From Paraescarpia echinospica (Eukaryota > Annelida > Polychaeta > Sabellida > Siboglinidae): DNA of 64,000 nt. The stretch lies in the NCBI GenBank assembly GCA_020002185.1, contig CM034543.1, positions 30,592,459 to 30,656,458 on the forward strand. Reading direction: 5' to 3'. The notes beneath the pieces were generated by a model. It searched no databases and was not told where the DNA came from. It saw nothing but the letters and a program-made list of their open reading frames with translations. Every line of letters starts with the position of its first letter. Position 1 is the first letter of the stretch. This document shows positions 46,145 to 57,191 of this stretch, piece by piece. The translations under genes were made by a program, and so were the position numbers.

Positions 46145-46680
46145 CTACAAAATGACATACGGAATTACGTCATCATTTCCGGTGACACCACAGTACCTCC
46201 ACCTTGTTGGTAGTGTTGGACGGACAGACAGGACATACGGTTGAATAACTTTCAGTGCCGTCACAGAGTAATTTTCGTAACCCGCTTTTGTTGACTTTCT
46301 AATAGTCACCCTAACCTGTTTGCCGTGTAGGATACTCAGTGCCTGGTAGCGATCTTCATCACTTTTCAGCGACATATAATCGGTCGATGACAACCCAACT
46401 AACGCCCGCTGGACTACACGGTCAAACCCCGTAGTCCAACGCTCAGTGACTTCACGATCAGCCAAAAGCATGCCCGTAGCGTATTTGTGTACAAGACCCC
46501 CCTTATGTCGCCCATGGACCGGACACGCACTGACACTGTGGTGTCCTTTCACTTCGAAGAGAACTTTGCGGATGCAGACGCGACAGGCTCGGTAACACAC
46601 GTAATTGGGAGACAGAGCGCATGTTACGAGATTTAATGGGCGATAAAATGAATAAGAGCCTTGCAGTTAGCGGTCGCCAT
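46145..46680 (-). CDS. Unrecognised Polinton ORF with N-terminal cysteine cluster
   Basis: The main frame (46600-46145, about 151 codons) opens with VCYRACRVCIRKVLFEVKGH and then SACPVHGRHKGGLVHKYATG. This gives paired cysteines and histidines that suggest a zinc-binding module. The frame is open further upstream but has no ATG. An ATG in a good context (AACAAGATGG) lies at 46680 in another frame, so a frameshift between 46680 and 46600 is likely. A TATA-like GTATATAAAC stands about 95 bp upstream (about 46773). The C-terminal half (LKSDEDRYQALSILHGKQVR and onward) has no match I know. As the first gene of the block it may be an early or accessory gene; that is inference. Confidence 0.45.
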
Positions 46681-46764
46681 CTTGTTGCTAGTTCAGGAGT
46701 CCGCGTGAAGTTGTTCGATCGGCAGAGAGCGAGAGAGTGATATGTCCCACTAGATTTAGGCTAG

Positions 46765-46785
46765 GTTTATATACATAAACAACCG
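46765..46785 (-). promoter_or_regulatory. TATA-like element upstream of the first Polinton ORF
   Basis: On the minus strand, TTTATGTATATAAACCTAG contains a good TATA box about 95 bp before the ATG at 46680. The stretch between holds GAGA-like repeats. Promoter function is inferred from position only. Confidence 0.35.
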
Positions 46786-46938
46786 CTCCAGGCATCGATT
46801 ACGCAACAGTACAGATAATGGAGTCACACGCTCTTCGTGCCTGGGTGTTAGCGATAAGGCACTCCCCAGGCGCGAGACTTATCTCCCACACTCGGTCAAC
46901 TGTTTTTACTGAGCGTCTTTCTACTTTCAATTAGCGCC

Positions 46939-47418
46939 TTACGTAAGCCGTCCGTTTACAGAGCAATGCATGCACTTTCTAATAAAGTCCCTCAACTGCA
47001 CGAGAAGAACACTGATTATATTCATACCCAATTGTCCATGCCGAGAACTCTTTTCCCAATATTCTTCCGCACTAGGAACGTTTTCAACCAGACGTGCGTT
47101 ACCTATATCCATCAAACGTTTGCGTAGTTGAGAGTCACGGAATTTCACAGCTAAAATGGCGAACATTACCTGTCGCCGTTGAGTTAGCCATGCCGATGTT
47201 AATTCTGTTTTCCATGTTATACGCATACTTAGATATTTCACCGGTAATCCGCTGCGTGCAGTCTGGATCTTTCTCGCTGTGATTACATCATCAAAATACC
47301 TGGCCTTCTTATATTGGCACGCTGCCTCCGCGCAACAGAAGTGTTCGCCCCAAATGTAGATATTACACGGAAACAAGTTTGACAGGTAATGTCCAGCACC
47401 CTTAAATTGGACGTCCAT
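46939..47418 (-). CDS. NADAR-domain (YbiA/RibX-like) protein, intact ORF
   Basis: A continuous frame of 159 codons from the ATG at 47418 to TAA at 46939. It starts [20 protein letters not shown], with the family's L-S-N-F-x-P-type opening. [20 protein letters not shown] follows, matching S-x-E-x-x-Y-Q-x-x-K-A. In the middle are a W and [20 protein letters not shown], then [20 protein letters not shown] and [20 protein letters not shown], corresponding to the E-Y-W-G-x-G … N-x-L-G-x-L-L-M-x-x-R ending. Bacterial YbiA is about 160 residues, so this is full length. NADAR proteins are N-glycosidases tied to NAD-derived or ADP-ribosylated substrates, including reversal of guanine ADP-ribosylation in bacteria. 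Several otherwise conserved glycines (W-G, G-x-N) are replaced. Its start coincides with a LINE junction, so the 5' end may be altered. Confidence 0.75.
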   Translation of the reverse strand: MDVQFKGAGHYLSNLFPCNIYIWGEHFCCAEAACQYKKARYFDDVITARKIQTARSGLPVKYLSMRITWKTELTSAWLTQRRQVMFAILAVKFRDSQLRKRLMDIGNARLVENVPSAEEYWEKSSRHGQLGMNIISVLLVQLRDFIRKCMHCSVNGRLT

Positions 47419-49650
47419 ATCCGACCTCATCAGTAAACCCAAAGAACATCTGTCAGATCTGTGTCGACAGTACTGTCAAGTACTCAAAGATTTACTTAAT
47501 AAACGTGCACCCCTGAGATCTAAATATGTGTCCCAAAAGCCACATGCTCCATGGATGACTCCTGAAATTCTACAATCTAAAAAGCGCCGGCGCTATCTTG
47601 AACGTGTATGGCGCAAATCACGCTCGCCTTTGGACAGATCACGATATTCTAAACAGTGTCACTACTGCAACAGACAAATGGCCAAAGCTAAATCAAATTA
47701 TTACACAAACATGGTCTCGAGTAACTCTGATAACCCATGTCAGCTATGGAACTGCATAAATCATATTTTACATAGACGGCCGCCTCCATCTCTACCTAGT
47801 CATGTGTCAGTCAAATCTCTGTGTGACTCGTTTTCGAGTCATTTCAAAGATAAAATAAGTCTTATACGTTCTGATTTTCCATGTCACACTTTAAATACCG
47901 TAAATGTGGACTCCCCACAAGTAAATTCTCCACTTGTATTGTTTGAGCCAGCCACAGTTGATGAAGTGAGGAAAATAATAATGTCCTCCCCAAATAAGTC
48001 ATGCGATCTCGATCCATTACCAACCATACTACTAAAAGCATGTCTTGACTCTTTACTTGGTACAATAACGAATATCATAAATTTATCACTAAGTTCGGTA
48101 AATTCCAGATGATTTTAAACACGCACATGTAAATCCTGTTCTCAAGAAGACTTATCTGCCAAAAGATGATTTCAAAAATTATAGGCCAATTTATAATCTT
48201 AGCTTTATTTCTAAGATTCTTGAGAAAGTCGTAGCAAGCCGTCTAAGGCGTCATATTAGCTCAACTTGTTTATCCAGTTTGCTCCAATCAGCATTCAAAC
48301 AATTTCATTCTACTGAGACTGCTCTCCTAAAAGTACACAATGATGTTATATTAAACATTGATAAAGGCAAAGTAACTGCACTTACCTTGCTTGATCTGTC
48401 TGCCGCCTTTGATACCATTGATCACAACACTCTTGTCAAACGTTTATCATTGTGGTATGGCATATCTGGCACAGCTCTGACCTGGTTTTCTTCATATCTA
48501 ACCAATAGACATCAATGTATAAAGATAGATAATTACTTTTCAACCTCACTCCCCACTTCATATGGCATTCCCCAGGGTTCCGTTCTTGGGCCTTTGCTTT
48601 TCACTCTCTACACTACGCCACTCAGCTCTGTAATCCAAAGTCATAACTTGGATCATCACCTTTATGCAGATGACACACAGATCTACATTTCCTTGGCCAC
48701 GCCCGATACAAGTCATTCTCTAAACCGACTCAACGATTGTCTCCAAGATGTTTTTTCATGGATGACCGATAGTAAATTAAAGTTAAATGCAGACAAAACT
48801 GAATTCCTCATCATTGGTACTCCAATGCAGCGAGGTAAACTAAATGACTTTTTTCCAACATGCATCCTGAGTCAAACTATCACACCAGCAGCATCAGTAC
48901 GGAATCTAGGAGTGACCTTTTATTGCGACTTCAATTTCAGACAACACATATCCCAAACGTGCCGTTGCTGTTTTTATCATATCCGTGATCTTCGCCGCAT
49001 TCGCCGACATATGTCGCTTTCTGTCGCTAAAACTATCGCAACAGCTCTTGTTAGCAGCAGATTAGATTATTGCAATTCCCTCCTTCATAATATTGCTATC
49101 AAGGATATTGCAAAACTACAACGCGTCCAAAATTGTTTAGCAAGTATAGTCACACAATCTCCTCGATTCTCCCGCTCAGTGCCACTTCTAAAATCACTGC
49201 ATTGGCTCCCCGTGCGATATCGCATTATGTTTAAGATCTGCACAATCACCTACCAAGCCCTTTCATCCAAACAACCTAGTTATTTACACTCAATGCTCAC
49301 ACCAGCCAGACAAGCCAGACAACTTCGGTCGTCTAGTTCGAAGTTGCTATCTGTTCCTAGAGTTAAGACCAAGGCTGGAACTCGAGCTTTTTCAGTTGCC
49401 GCGCCAACTATATGGAATTCGCTTCCCGTTAATGTTAAATTAGCAGAAAATATTGTTACATTTCGTCGTCACCTCAAAACCTATCTTTTCAATATCGCCT
49501 ATCCTTCCTAGCTTCCTAGCACATCCATCCATTTGTTGACGAATTTCGCCTAGCATACGAGTACGAGAATGCTTAATCCTTTGGTTTTGGTGCGCCACTG
49601 AGCTCGGATTGTCTGAGGATATTGGCGCTTAAGAAGTTATTTCTTATTAT
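47419..49650 (+). mobile_element. CR1/L2-clade LINE, 5'-truncated, nearly intact reverse transcriptase
   Basis: The plus strand is open from about 47420 ([17 protein letters not shown]) through [20 protein letters not shown] and [20 protein letters not shown] to 48112, where one frameshift occurs. The frame then continues as HAHVNPVLKKTYLPKDDFKN, and 48279-49511 is a 410-codon open stretch. That stretch has LDLSAAFDTIDHNTLVKRLS, YGIPQGSVLGPLLFTLYTTP, the catalytic box LYADDTQIYI (about 48665) and a complete C-terminus ending HLKTYLFNIAYPS. The endonuclease is missing, and the 3' end near 49650 has TTATTATTATTA. It is the youngest-looking LINE in the window and resembles the remnant at 15290-16640. 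A target duplication was not found. Confidence 0.9.
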
Positions 49651-49689
49651 TATTACACTGCTCTTTTGTTAATGTAACTACATGTTCTC

Positions 49690-52600
49690 GAGTCCTTCTA
49701 TCTTTCATAACTGAAAAAAATATTTCTATCAATATTTTTCATAATCATTCAATATATTAAACACTACTATATGATATTCTTTCAATCCCCTGGTCTCTAG
49801 TATTGTTAAACCACATTCTTTTAAGCATATTTCGTAACTAAGATGCATCAATGTTGATATAATTTTAGTCGCTCTCTTCTATTCTCTTTCTAGCATATAT
49901 ATTTCCTTCTTGCGATATAGCCTCCACGCTTGTATATAATGTTTTAAATAAGGCCTAACCATTGTTTTGTACAGCAGTATTATTAGGTTTTTTCCTTATA
50001 CGCTTTATTTCGCATGATTAGTCCAACTATTTGATTTCCCTTTGAAGCTGTAATACTGTAGTTCTCTGAAACCTTCGTATCAGCACAAATGGTAAACTCT
50101 AAGTCCTTTTCTTTTACAGTAATACTTAGTACAGTTCCTCCATTACATAGTGTACATCTTCCTTCCCGTGTCCTGTGTGGAGGCATTTACATTTCCCCAA
50201 ACTGAAACACATTTGCACTTTTCAGACCATTTGATCAACCTGTGAAGATCATCTTGTAAATGCTGTCTATCTCCATCACGTTTAATCCTTCTAAACACTT
50301 TTAATCATCCGCAAATTTCAACACCTTCCTTGTTATATTATCGTCTAAATCGTTGATATATATTAAGAATAATATAGGTCCAAGTACTGATCCCTATGGT
50401 ACCCCACTCAAAACTTATTTCCAGTTTGAAGCCTCCGTATCAATTACTACCCAATTGTCAATCAGCTATTTTTCTATCCAGTTAATTATACCATATCCTG
50501 TGCCATGGGCCTTTAGTTTAAGCAGTAATCTTTGATATGGCACGTTGTCGAAAGCTCTCTGAAAATATAAGTAGATGACATTTACGTGTGATCCCTCGTC
50601 TACCCACTTAGTGATATCTTCAAGAAAACATAACCTATTTGTTAAGCATGACCTCGCTTTTAGAAATCCATGTTGAAATGGGTTTATTAATTTAAGTTTA
50701 ATAAGAAAATCCACCATGTGATCTTTAATTAGTCATTCTGATAATTTGCAAATCACCGATGTTAAACTCACTGGTCTGTAGTTGTCTGACTTGTTTCTCG
50801 AATTTGTTTTAAATAACGGTATAATGTTTGCTTCTTTCCGTTCTAAAGGAACCACTCCCTCTTCTAATGACAAGTTGAAAACTGTTGCAAGTGGTATGCT
50901 AATTTGTTCTACAATTTCCAATAGTAGTTTGGGTGGAATCCCATAAACTCCAGGTGATTTATTATCCTTCATAACCCTTATTGTCTTAGCTACCATTTCC
51001 GGTGTTACAATTAACTGTCCTAAATAGTTTGATTCTGCCCCCTTGAACTTAGCCTCTGGAACTGGCAGTGAACTAATATCTTCCTTGGTCAACATCGAAC
51101 TAAAGTACAGGTCTTCTGCCTTTAAGAATCCCTCTGATGTTATATTTCCAGCACTATCTTCTAGAGGACCGACCTTATCCTGAACTTTCTGTTTGCTCCG
51201 AACATATGCATGACATCTCTTGCTGTTATGTCTTATATTACAAGCTAATTTGTGTTCATAGCTTCTCTTTGAATTTCTCAATTCAGTTGTAGCTTGGTTA
51301 AGTGCTTCTTTATAAATGTTGTAGTCTTCATTATTTCAAGTACGTCTGTATGACTTCCACATAATTTGTTTGTGCTTAATTTTTGTAATGGCTTCTTTCG
51401 ATAAGTGTTTCTTTCTGGACTGTTTCCTTTGTTTTGTTAAGGGAATAAATTTATTGACGATGAACTCAATTTCACTCTTTAAGATATTCCAGCATTCTGT
51501 TGCTGTCTTATTCTTCAGTATGCTATTCCAGTCTATCTCTGCTAAGTATGTCCTTATATCTTCCTTTGTGGAAATTTATCCTGCACTGCTTTTACTGTAC
51601 ATTTCTGATTTTACTTTTATGTTAAAATGTATCTGGTTGTGGTCACTACTCCCAAGTGGCTCACATATATTGACAGTGTCAACTGATTCATTTTGTGAGG
51701 ACAAAGCTATGTCTAACACATTCTCACCCCTGGTTGGTTCTAGCACATGTTGGGAAAGGAAAGTATCTTGTACTAAAACTAAAAACTTGTGGTCCTCACT
51801 ACCCATACTCTGTAGAGATTTCCATTGTATATGACCATGGTTCAAATCCCCCATAATAATACAGTCCCATTTGCTCACTTCCCTATAGCGTTTTGTACTT
51901 TTTTATTCTCTTCTATGCTTATGTTTGGTCTTTGATAAACAAAGCCAACCGTTAACGTTGAGTTTCCTGTAACTATGTTACACCAAACTGCTTCTTCGCA
52001 ATCTGCTTCTCTTTCTAACTTTATTTCATAAGCCTGGATAGATTCTTTAATATATAAATAACTCCTCCTCCCCTTCTTCTTATTCTATCTTTCCTAAACA
52101 TTACATAGTCTGTCAGTCCCATTTCGGCATCTGATATATCGGTGGTGGCCCATGATTCGGGTATACCTATTATGTGAGGGTCAATATCTTCTACCATAAT
52201 GTTTAGTTCACTCCTTTTATTTGCTATGCTCCTTGCATTTACGCGCGTTTATATCCAGCTTCAGAAGAGTTTTCCAGGCTGTTGTTTGCTGATTTATTTG
52301 TGCTGTCTTTATCTAGGCCTCCAATTTCAGGCTTCTTTGTGACCCCCCCGCGCATTTAGTTTGAATAAATCGCAGCAGGTTAGCTGAAAAAACTGCTGCC
52401 CTTTCCTCAGTCTTCTTGCCACTACTCTGCTCCTTCAGTCTCACAGTATTCCCAACTCTCTCCCTGTTGTCTCTCTCCATTCCATCTGTCTCCTTCTAAT
52501 TCTCATCTCCATCCCCTTCACAATATCTGTCTACCTAACTACCTCCTTCAGCAGACATTCCACCTTCCAACACCCCACGCACTGAAAGGTGAATCCCTCT

Positions 52601-53330
52601 TCCTTAGTATATGCCCATGACTTCAAACAGCCGCACAAGGCAAAATCAATCCAGCTGTGGCAGTCATCGCACACCAAGTATCATTTTCTCCTGACTTGCC
52701 GCTTCCAAAGCGCCATATGAAAATTTATATAACAATAATGATAATAATCTAATTAGCTATTCAAAATAGTTCATGCCTCTCCACGTAGTCAGAAAGGCTG
52801 TTTCCTCCGTATAGTGTATACCAGAATAACTAAGTCTAAGTTAAGTGGCCTTCTACAACGTAACTATATATTTACATGTGTTTGTGTTGATCCAGTTCGC
52901 TCTGGCTCATTAGTCAAATAAAAACAAAGTTATTACAATATTTGGTAGATACATCTTTGTGTGGTCTATATTGTCCAAATAATTTATTCTGATATATTCA
53001 AAAATGTAAACAATACTCTGAATTAAACTGACCTATTGCCTAGTGCCCAACCACCTTACGCTAGACATACGCTATGTGCCCTCTAGCGAATGGGCGTAAC
53101 ACTACGATTTTTTAATAAACCTTCTTATATAGCTCACGAAACCTAAAATACTTTTTCTGACTAACTTTTAGCTATAATCGTTTCTTAATGTGTCTACAGG
53201 TAGTTTATGAATAATACTGATGCAAATTTATACTTATATGATCAATATGTCCACTGCTTTTCCGATTTTTCCTGCACCGCAAAATGTCAATGATCCAGTC
53301 ACAATATTTTTCCGCCTAAAAATGAATACA
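49690..53330 (-). mobile_element. CR1 LINE copy B, esterase region deleted
   Basis: Homologous throughout to copy A. On the minus strand, 5' UTR sequence shared with copy A begins near 53330, and ORF1 N-terminal sequence lies around 52710-52400. The endonuclease follows (CIIMGDLNHGHIQWKSLQSM, LGSSDHNQIHF), then reverse transcriptase pieces such as KSPGVYGIPPKLLLEIVEQI, DNYRPVSLTSVICKLSE and HGFLKARSCLTNRLCFLEDI. The last is the thumb at 50186-49983. The PHD-like head survives partly, but the sequence jumps from it to the end of ORF1. This removes about 835 bp that in copy A (28138-28972) encode the variable region and the whole esterase. ORF2 has many frameshifts. It preserves the empty site for copy A's LTR insertion. 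Confidence 0.85.
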
Positions 53331-53566
53331 TTCAATAGAAAATCAAACGCAAAGCGCTAGATCTTCATTAACGGCGATCTCACCAATCGTGAGACGTTTA
53401 AAATTGTGGAAAACTAGGACTGCTGGACGACAAATATGAATATCCTGTCAAAAGACCTGACTAACACTGTTCGACAGGTGAAGACGCAGATTGACCTTCG
53501 GAACACACATACACACACACACTCGTACGCACGCAAACACTCCCCTAGCACGGACCTAGCACGGAC

Positions 53567-53819
53567 CTAGTACCAGTCATCGGCCGTCATATAGTTGTTC
53601 TGCATGTAACGCATCTTGTGCACGTCGGGGACACTGAGCGGCTGGACGGGCGGGTAGAGAGGATCGACGAGCGTGGTGCGGTAGACGCAGCACTGGTTGC
53701 GGTTGGATGGGTCCCGGGCCGACGGCTCGTACAGCGTCGCCGTGCTCGCGTGGGCCATCGTCGACCAGCGCGGGTCCTCCCATTGAGGGTGCACGCGATA
53801 GGTGCCTCGGTCCGCTTGG
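53567..53819 (-). CDS. Terminal exon of an unrecognised host gene
   Basis: A strikingly GC-rich open stretch on the minus strand begins after a good acceptor (CTGTTCCTCCAG, boundary at 53819/53820) and ends at TAG 53567-53569. In the frame entered with two bases completed from the previous exon, it reads QADRGTYRVHPQWEDPRWST, ASTATLYEPSARDPSNRNQ, CCVYRTTLVDPLYPPVQPLS and MRYMQNNYMTADDWY. It is rich in Pro, Tyr, Arg and Trp with no membrane segment. Composition and codon choice differ sharply from the surrounding repeats, which supports a real gene. I do not recognise the family; small proline/tyrosine-rich proteins of cilia have this flavour, but that is only an impression. Upstream exons would lie at higher coordinates and were not found. 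Confidence 0.6.
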
Positions 53820-54149
53820 CTGGAGGAACAGACACGGTACGATGTATTTGGCGTGGTATATTACGTTAAGCCGGATAATAAAATGCATGTATATAATTAT
53901 TGAAAGGGATAATGTATACATTATACATAAGTTTTATTTTAAGATATACCTTACAATAAATCTTACGATAACAAAAAGTGACGTTAACCGGATATTGTAA
54001 CTCGCCCCGTTCTCCCTTATATCTGTTACAATCACTCGTTGAGCATGATGATCTGAGTCATGGTGAAGATGATGATGATATTGAATTATGTTTGATAAGT
54101 GCGCTGCATGGAGACTGAACAGGCCGATTCGTGATTTGCAGATTTGGCC

Positions 54150-54188
54150 GCACACACACACGCACGCCTGCACGCACGCACGCACGCG

Positions 54189-54219
<31 letters not shown>

Positions 54220-54262
54220 ACACATTAGAACACATACGCGCTCGCTCGCGCACATTCACACA
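54150..54262. repeat. (CA)n / (CACG)n microsatellite
   Basis: CA repeats with CACGCACG and GCTCGCTCGC variants. The Cys-Val and Thr-His frames across it are artefacts. Confidence 0.95.
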
Positions 54263-56100
54263 CATTTTACTTTCTATTTTCTTTTCTTTTTTGAAACATT
54301 ATGAAATAATGTTGCTTGTGTTTAATATGAATCAGATCATACAAACGTCTATGTATATTTGAATTGTGAAAGTTTGTACACATTACAACCTAAGACACTT
54401 TGTTTCTTATTATGTTATCATGTTGACGTATTATCTACATTTTGCTGTCATGTAATTCTGATTAATTTATTAGTATTGTTGTTTTTATTACTTATTATAT
54501 ATGTGTATATATATATATATAATATATATAATAAGTAAGCGTCATATATATATATATATATATATATACATATTATAAGGTGCATATCATGTAATTATTA
54601 ACATAATACTGTTGCATTACGTTGTTTGATGTATTGTCTCACGAATATTTTGGTAAATGTTGATATTTCAGTAAATGCTTTTGACCATGCACTTGTACAG
54701 CAATGTGTATTTCTTAAATACCAACGTATACCAATACAAGCTTAGCGTGTAAAGAATGTTTTTTATTATTCGACTTATTATGATATATAATTAAATAATG
54801 TGTATATTTTAATCATGCAAACATCACGCGTTTGTACCACACAGTTTACCTAACTAAGCTACACATAGAAAAAACATTTGGGTGGTTTTCATGACCACTT
54901 TGTAAACAACATATATATATACTTACAATCGAGTTAGCGTGTGTATGCGAGTAGGTTAACGTTTTCCTCTTAGACGACTTGAACCTCGAGGGCCAAACTT
55001 TCACGGATTAATCTACGACTCCAAGAATACGACGTACGACCTACATATTTTCATAATATCCTACATATGTCATGGTTATCACTTTTTATGAGGTAAATCA
55101 GTTGTTCTGTGCATAATACGTACAATGAAACTTAACAATCACACGAACCACGCGCACGCACCAAATACTTCGGGAAAACGGGCCCTGCGTCATGGACTTG
55201 GTCACGTGAAGTAGTCACTGACAGAATAGAGACCTTTAGCCAACGCAATTACGCGCCGTAACCGTACGCGAAAACTGGACTCGACGTCAAACTTGAAATC
55301 GACTCCACATCTCGTGTCGCTGTTTAGCAAAACATCATTAGCTAACCGCTCAGTAAAGCGGTTCTACGTTCGACTCCAAAAAAAAAAAATGTAAGTCCAT
55401 TACTGTCGGAAATTGATGTGCATAGCCAGTTGTGATATTTAGAACATTCATAGCTAATAAAGAAAATACACAGACCTAAGACAAAGCCGAAGGAGTCCAA
55501 GAAACTCATTTTATTTCACCGTTACATGCAAGGCAAAGCGCCTGATACCATCAATGTAGGTGTCAACAAGCGACTAGTAGATCTTTAAAATAACTCTTCA
55601 AATGTGCTAAATAGTATTTCAAACTCAACGTTCTGTATACGAGTGTGTTCCTTAAGAGGTCGAGCTGTCACACTGCATAGTTATTTTTCAATTAATATAA
55701 CTACTTATGTACGAAACTATGTCATGCGGCCAGCAGACTAAAAGCGAGACTGCATACAATGCGGCCCGCGTGGTGACAATATAATACATTTGCCTGGTGC
55801 ACCATCCGTGGGTGGAAGAACGAAAGGAGTTGTTTCGCTGATTGCAAAGGATCAACACGACGCAGGTGCTATTGCGAATCCCTTCAGAATGAAGCTGGCG
55901 GAGGGAAGGGGGCAGTTTCCCTCAGAAAAAATACAAAAGAATGCCCTTTAAGTTTAAAAGTGCCCTTTTTGTCTAGCCCATATTACTGATGTAATCGCTG
56001 GTTTGTGATTCTATGCCCAACATTTATTGGTCAAAGTGTCTTATTTTCATAAACTGGCCCGCACTATATCTCCTAAATCCTAGATCCGTACCTGAAAACG
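54262..56100. other. AT-rich DNA with TA tracts and a dispersed repeat
   Basis: No coding sequence is supported. TA tracts lie at 54499-54571. A dispersed repeat at about 55060-55250 has a second copy at 58200-58900. The segment at 55890-55975 (GAGGGAAGGGGGCAGTTTCC … AAAAAATAC) may be the left end of the hAT element that follows. Confidence 0.5.
55060..55250 (+). repeat. Dispersed repeat, copy 1
   Basis: Shared phrases with 58320-58890 include AATCAGTTGTTC, AACAATCACA, ACTTCGGGAAAACGG-CCCTGC and GACTTGG. This copy is uninterrupted. Confidence 0.65.
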
Positions 56101-56109
56101 ATAGTGCCC

Positions 56110-57191
56110 AGGCTTGAGGTATGTACAATATACAGAGTGAAGGGTGCGGATAGTTCCTTCGGGAAAAGGCCTGGACGGAGAATTATGGGAGTTGTTGACA
56201 ACGGACACAAGCGACGATGCTCTCAAAAAGGGGTCGTGCAAACAGACTGTACCAAAGTTCTGCACAACAAGATGGTCGGCGAGACTAGAAACTCTTGTCA
56301 GCACTCACCGTAAAATAAAAATCTGTACTGGATGCGTTGGACGGCATCGAACGAGCCAGTACCGGTGACGCACGAAATGTTGCAGCCGCGAACGGTCGAT
56401 TTACAATTTAGAGGATTTACAATTCATCGTGTTCCTATTGATGGCACGGAAGGTGCTCAGTTTTCTAGGGTCCGTGACAAAGAATGTCCTAGTCAAACAG
56501 TGCAATACGGGCGATGCATACGAGGACATTTCGTTGGCGAATAAATACATCCGGGAATGCATGGCCATCCCATCAGGGTGGGATGAAATATGGCGCCGTG
56601 TTGGGTTGGTGGTCAACACTACACGTATTGATATTCGTAAACCCAGAATGGCACAGATTCAGCGCCATCGCGCCAATGCTGGAGACACGAATAAACCAAC
56701 AGCTGACTTCTATCGTATCAATATATTTTACCCATTTATTGATCACGTCTTTGACAAGTTTGCTGAACGATTTTCAAGTTACCACCACGAACTCACTGAA
56801 GCTCAAGACCTCCTGTCGTCCAACCTACAGAAACAAGATGATACAGGACCAACTGATTACTACAGTAGGCATCTCAGTTCGGCTGAACAAAACGAGTTTC
56901 CTGTGGAATTCGCAGTGGCGAAAGAGGTACGATGACCCTCAAGTTCCACAACTGTCATCTTCACGTGAACTGATTTCCGCGTGTGGTCAAACATTTGCCG
57001 TCATCAGCAAGATCATAAGGATCTTTCTCACATCACCTGTCGGAAGATTTGCATGCGAGCGGTCCTTTACTGCCCTGCGACACCTCATGCGGTGGAGTCG
57101 GTCAACAATGACAGAAATACGGCTCAATGGCCTCGGAATGTTACATGTCTTCAGAAAATCAAAATATTTTTCCACATCCGAAGATGTTTAA
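56110..57191 (+). pseudogene. hAT-superfamily transposase, frameshifted
   Basis: Plus-strand pieces read in order. First comes KFCTTRWSARLETLVSTH (about 56265). A shift then leads to PSGWDEIWRRVGLVVNTTRI, RKPRMAQIQRHRANAGD and INIFYPFIDHVFDKFAERF (56570-56780). Another shift gives IFLTSPVGRFACERSFTALR, HLMRWSRSTM and RLNGLGMLHVF (57010-57160), with a stop at about 57189. The C-x-T-R-W block, the K-P-R-x-x-x-x-Q-x-H-R-A-N segment and the C-terminal dimerisation motif with E-R-S-F identify a hAT transposase of the ZMYM/P52rIPK-like kind. It would cut and paste its own element. The N-terminal BED finger is not visible, and at least two frame breaks kill it. Confidence 0.85.

Larger units (their letters stand above)
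34366..46680 (-). mobile_element. Polinton/Maverick (adintovirus-like) element, decayed
   Basis: All its genes run on the minus strand and form the recognised Polinton set: protein-primed PolB, FtsK/HerA-type packaging ATPase, retroviral-type integrase with chromodomain, adenain-like protease and capsid-protein genes. The block is visibly richer in GC and CpG than its flanks. Nearly every core gene has stops or frameshifts, and a LINE sits in PolB. Polintons normally have long terminal inverted repeats and a 6-bp target duplication. I could not find either by eye, so the ends are given by the outermost convincing genes. The element may extend right to the NADAR ORF at 47418. Confidence 0.9.
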
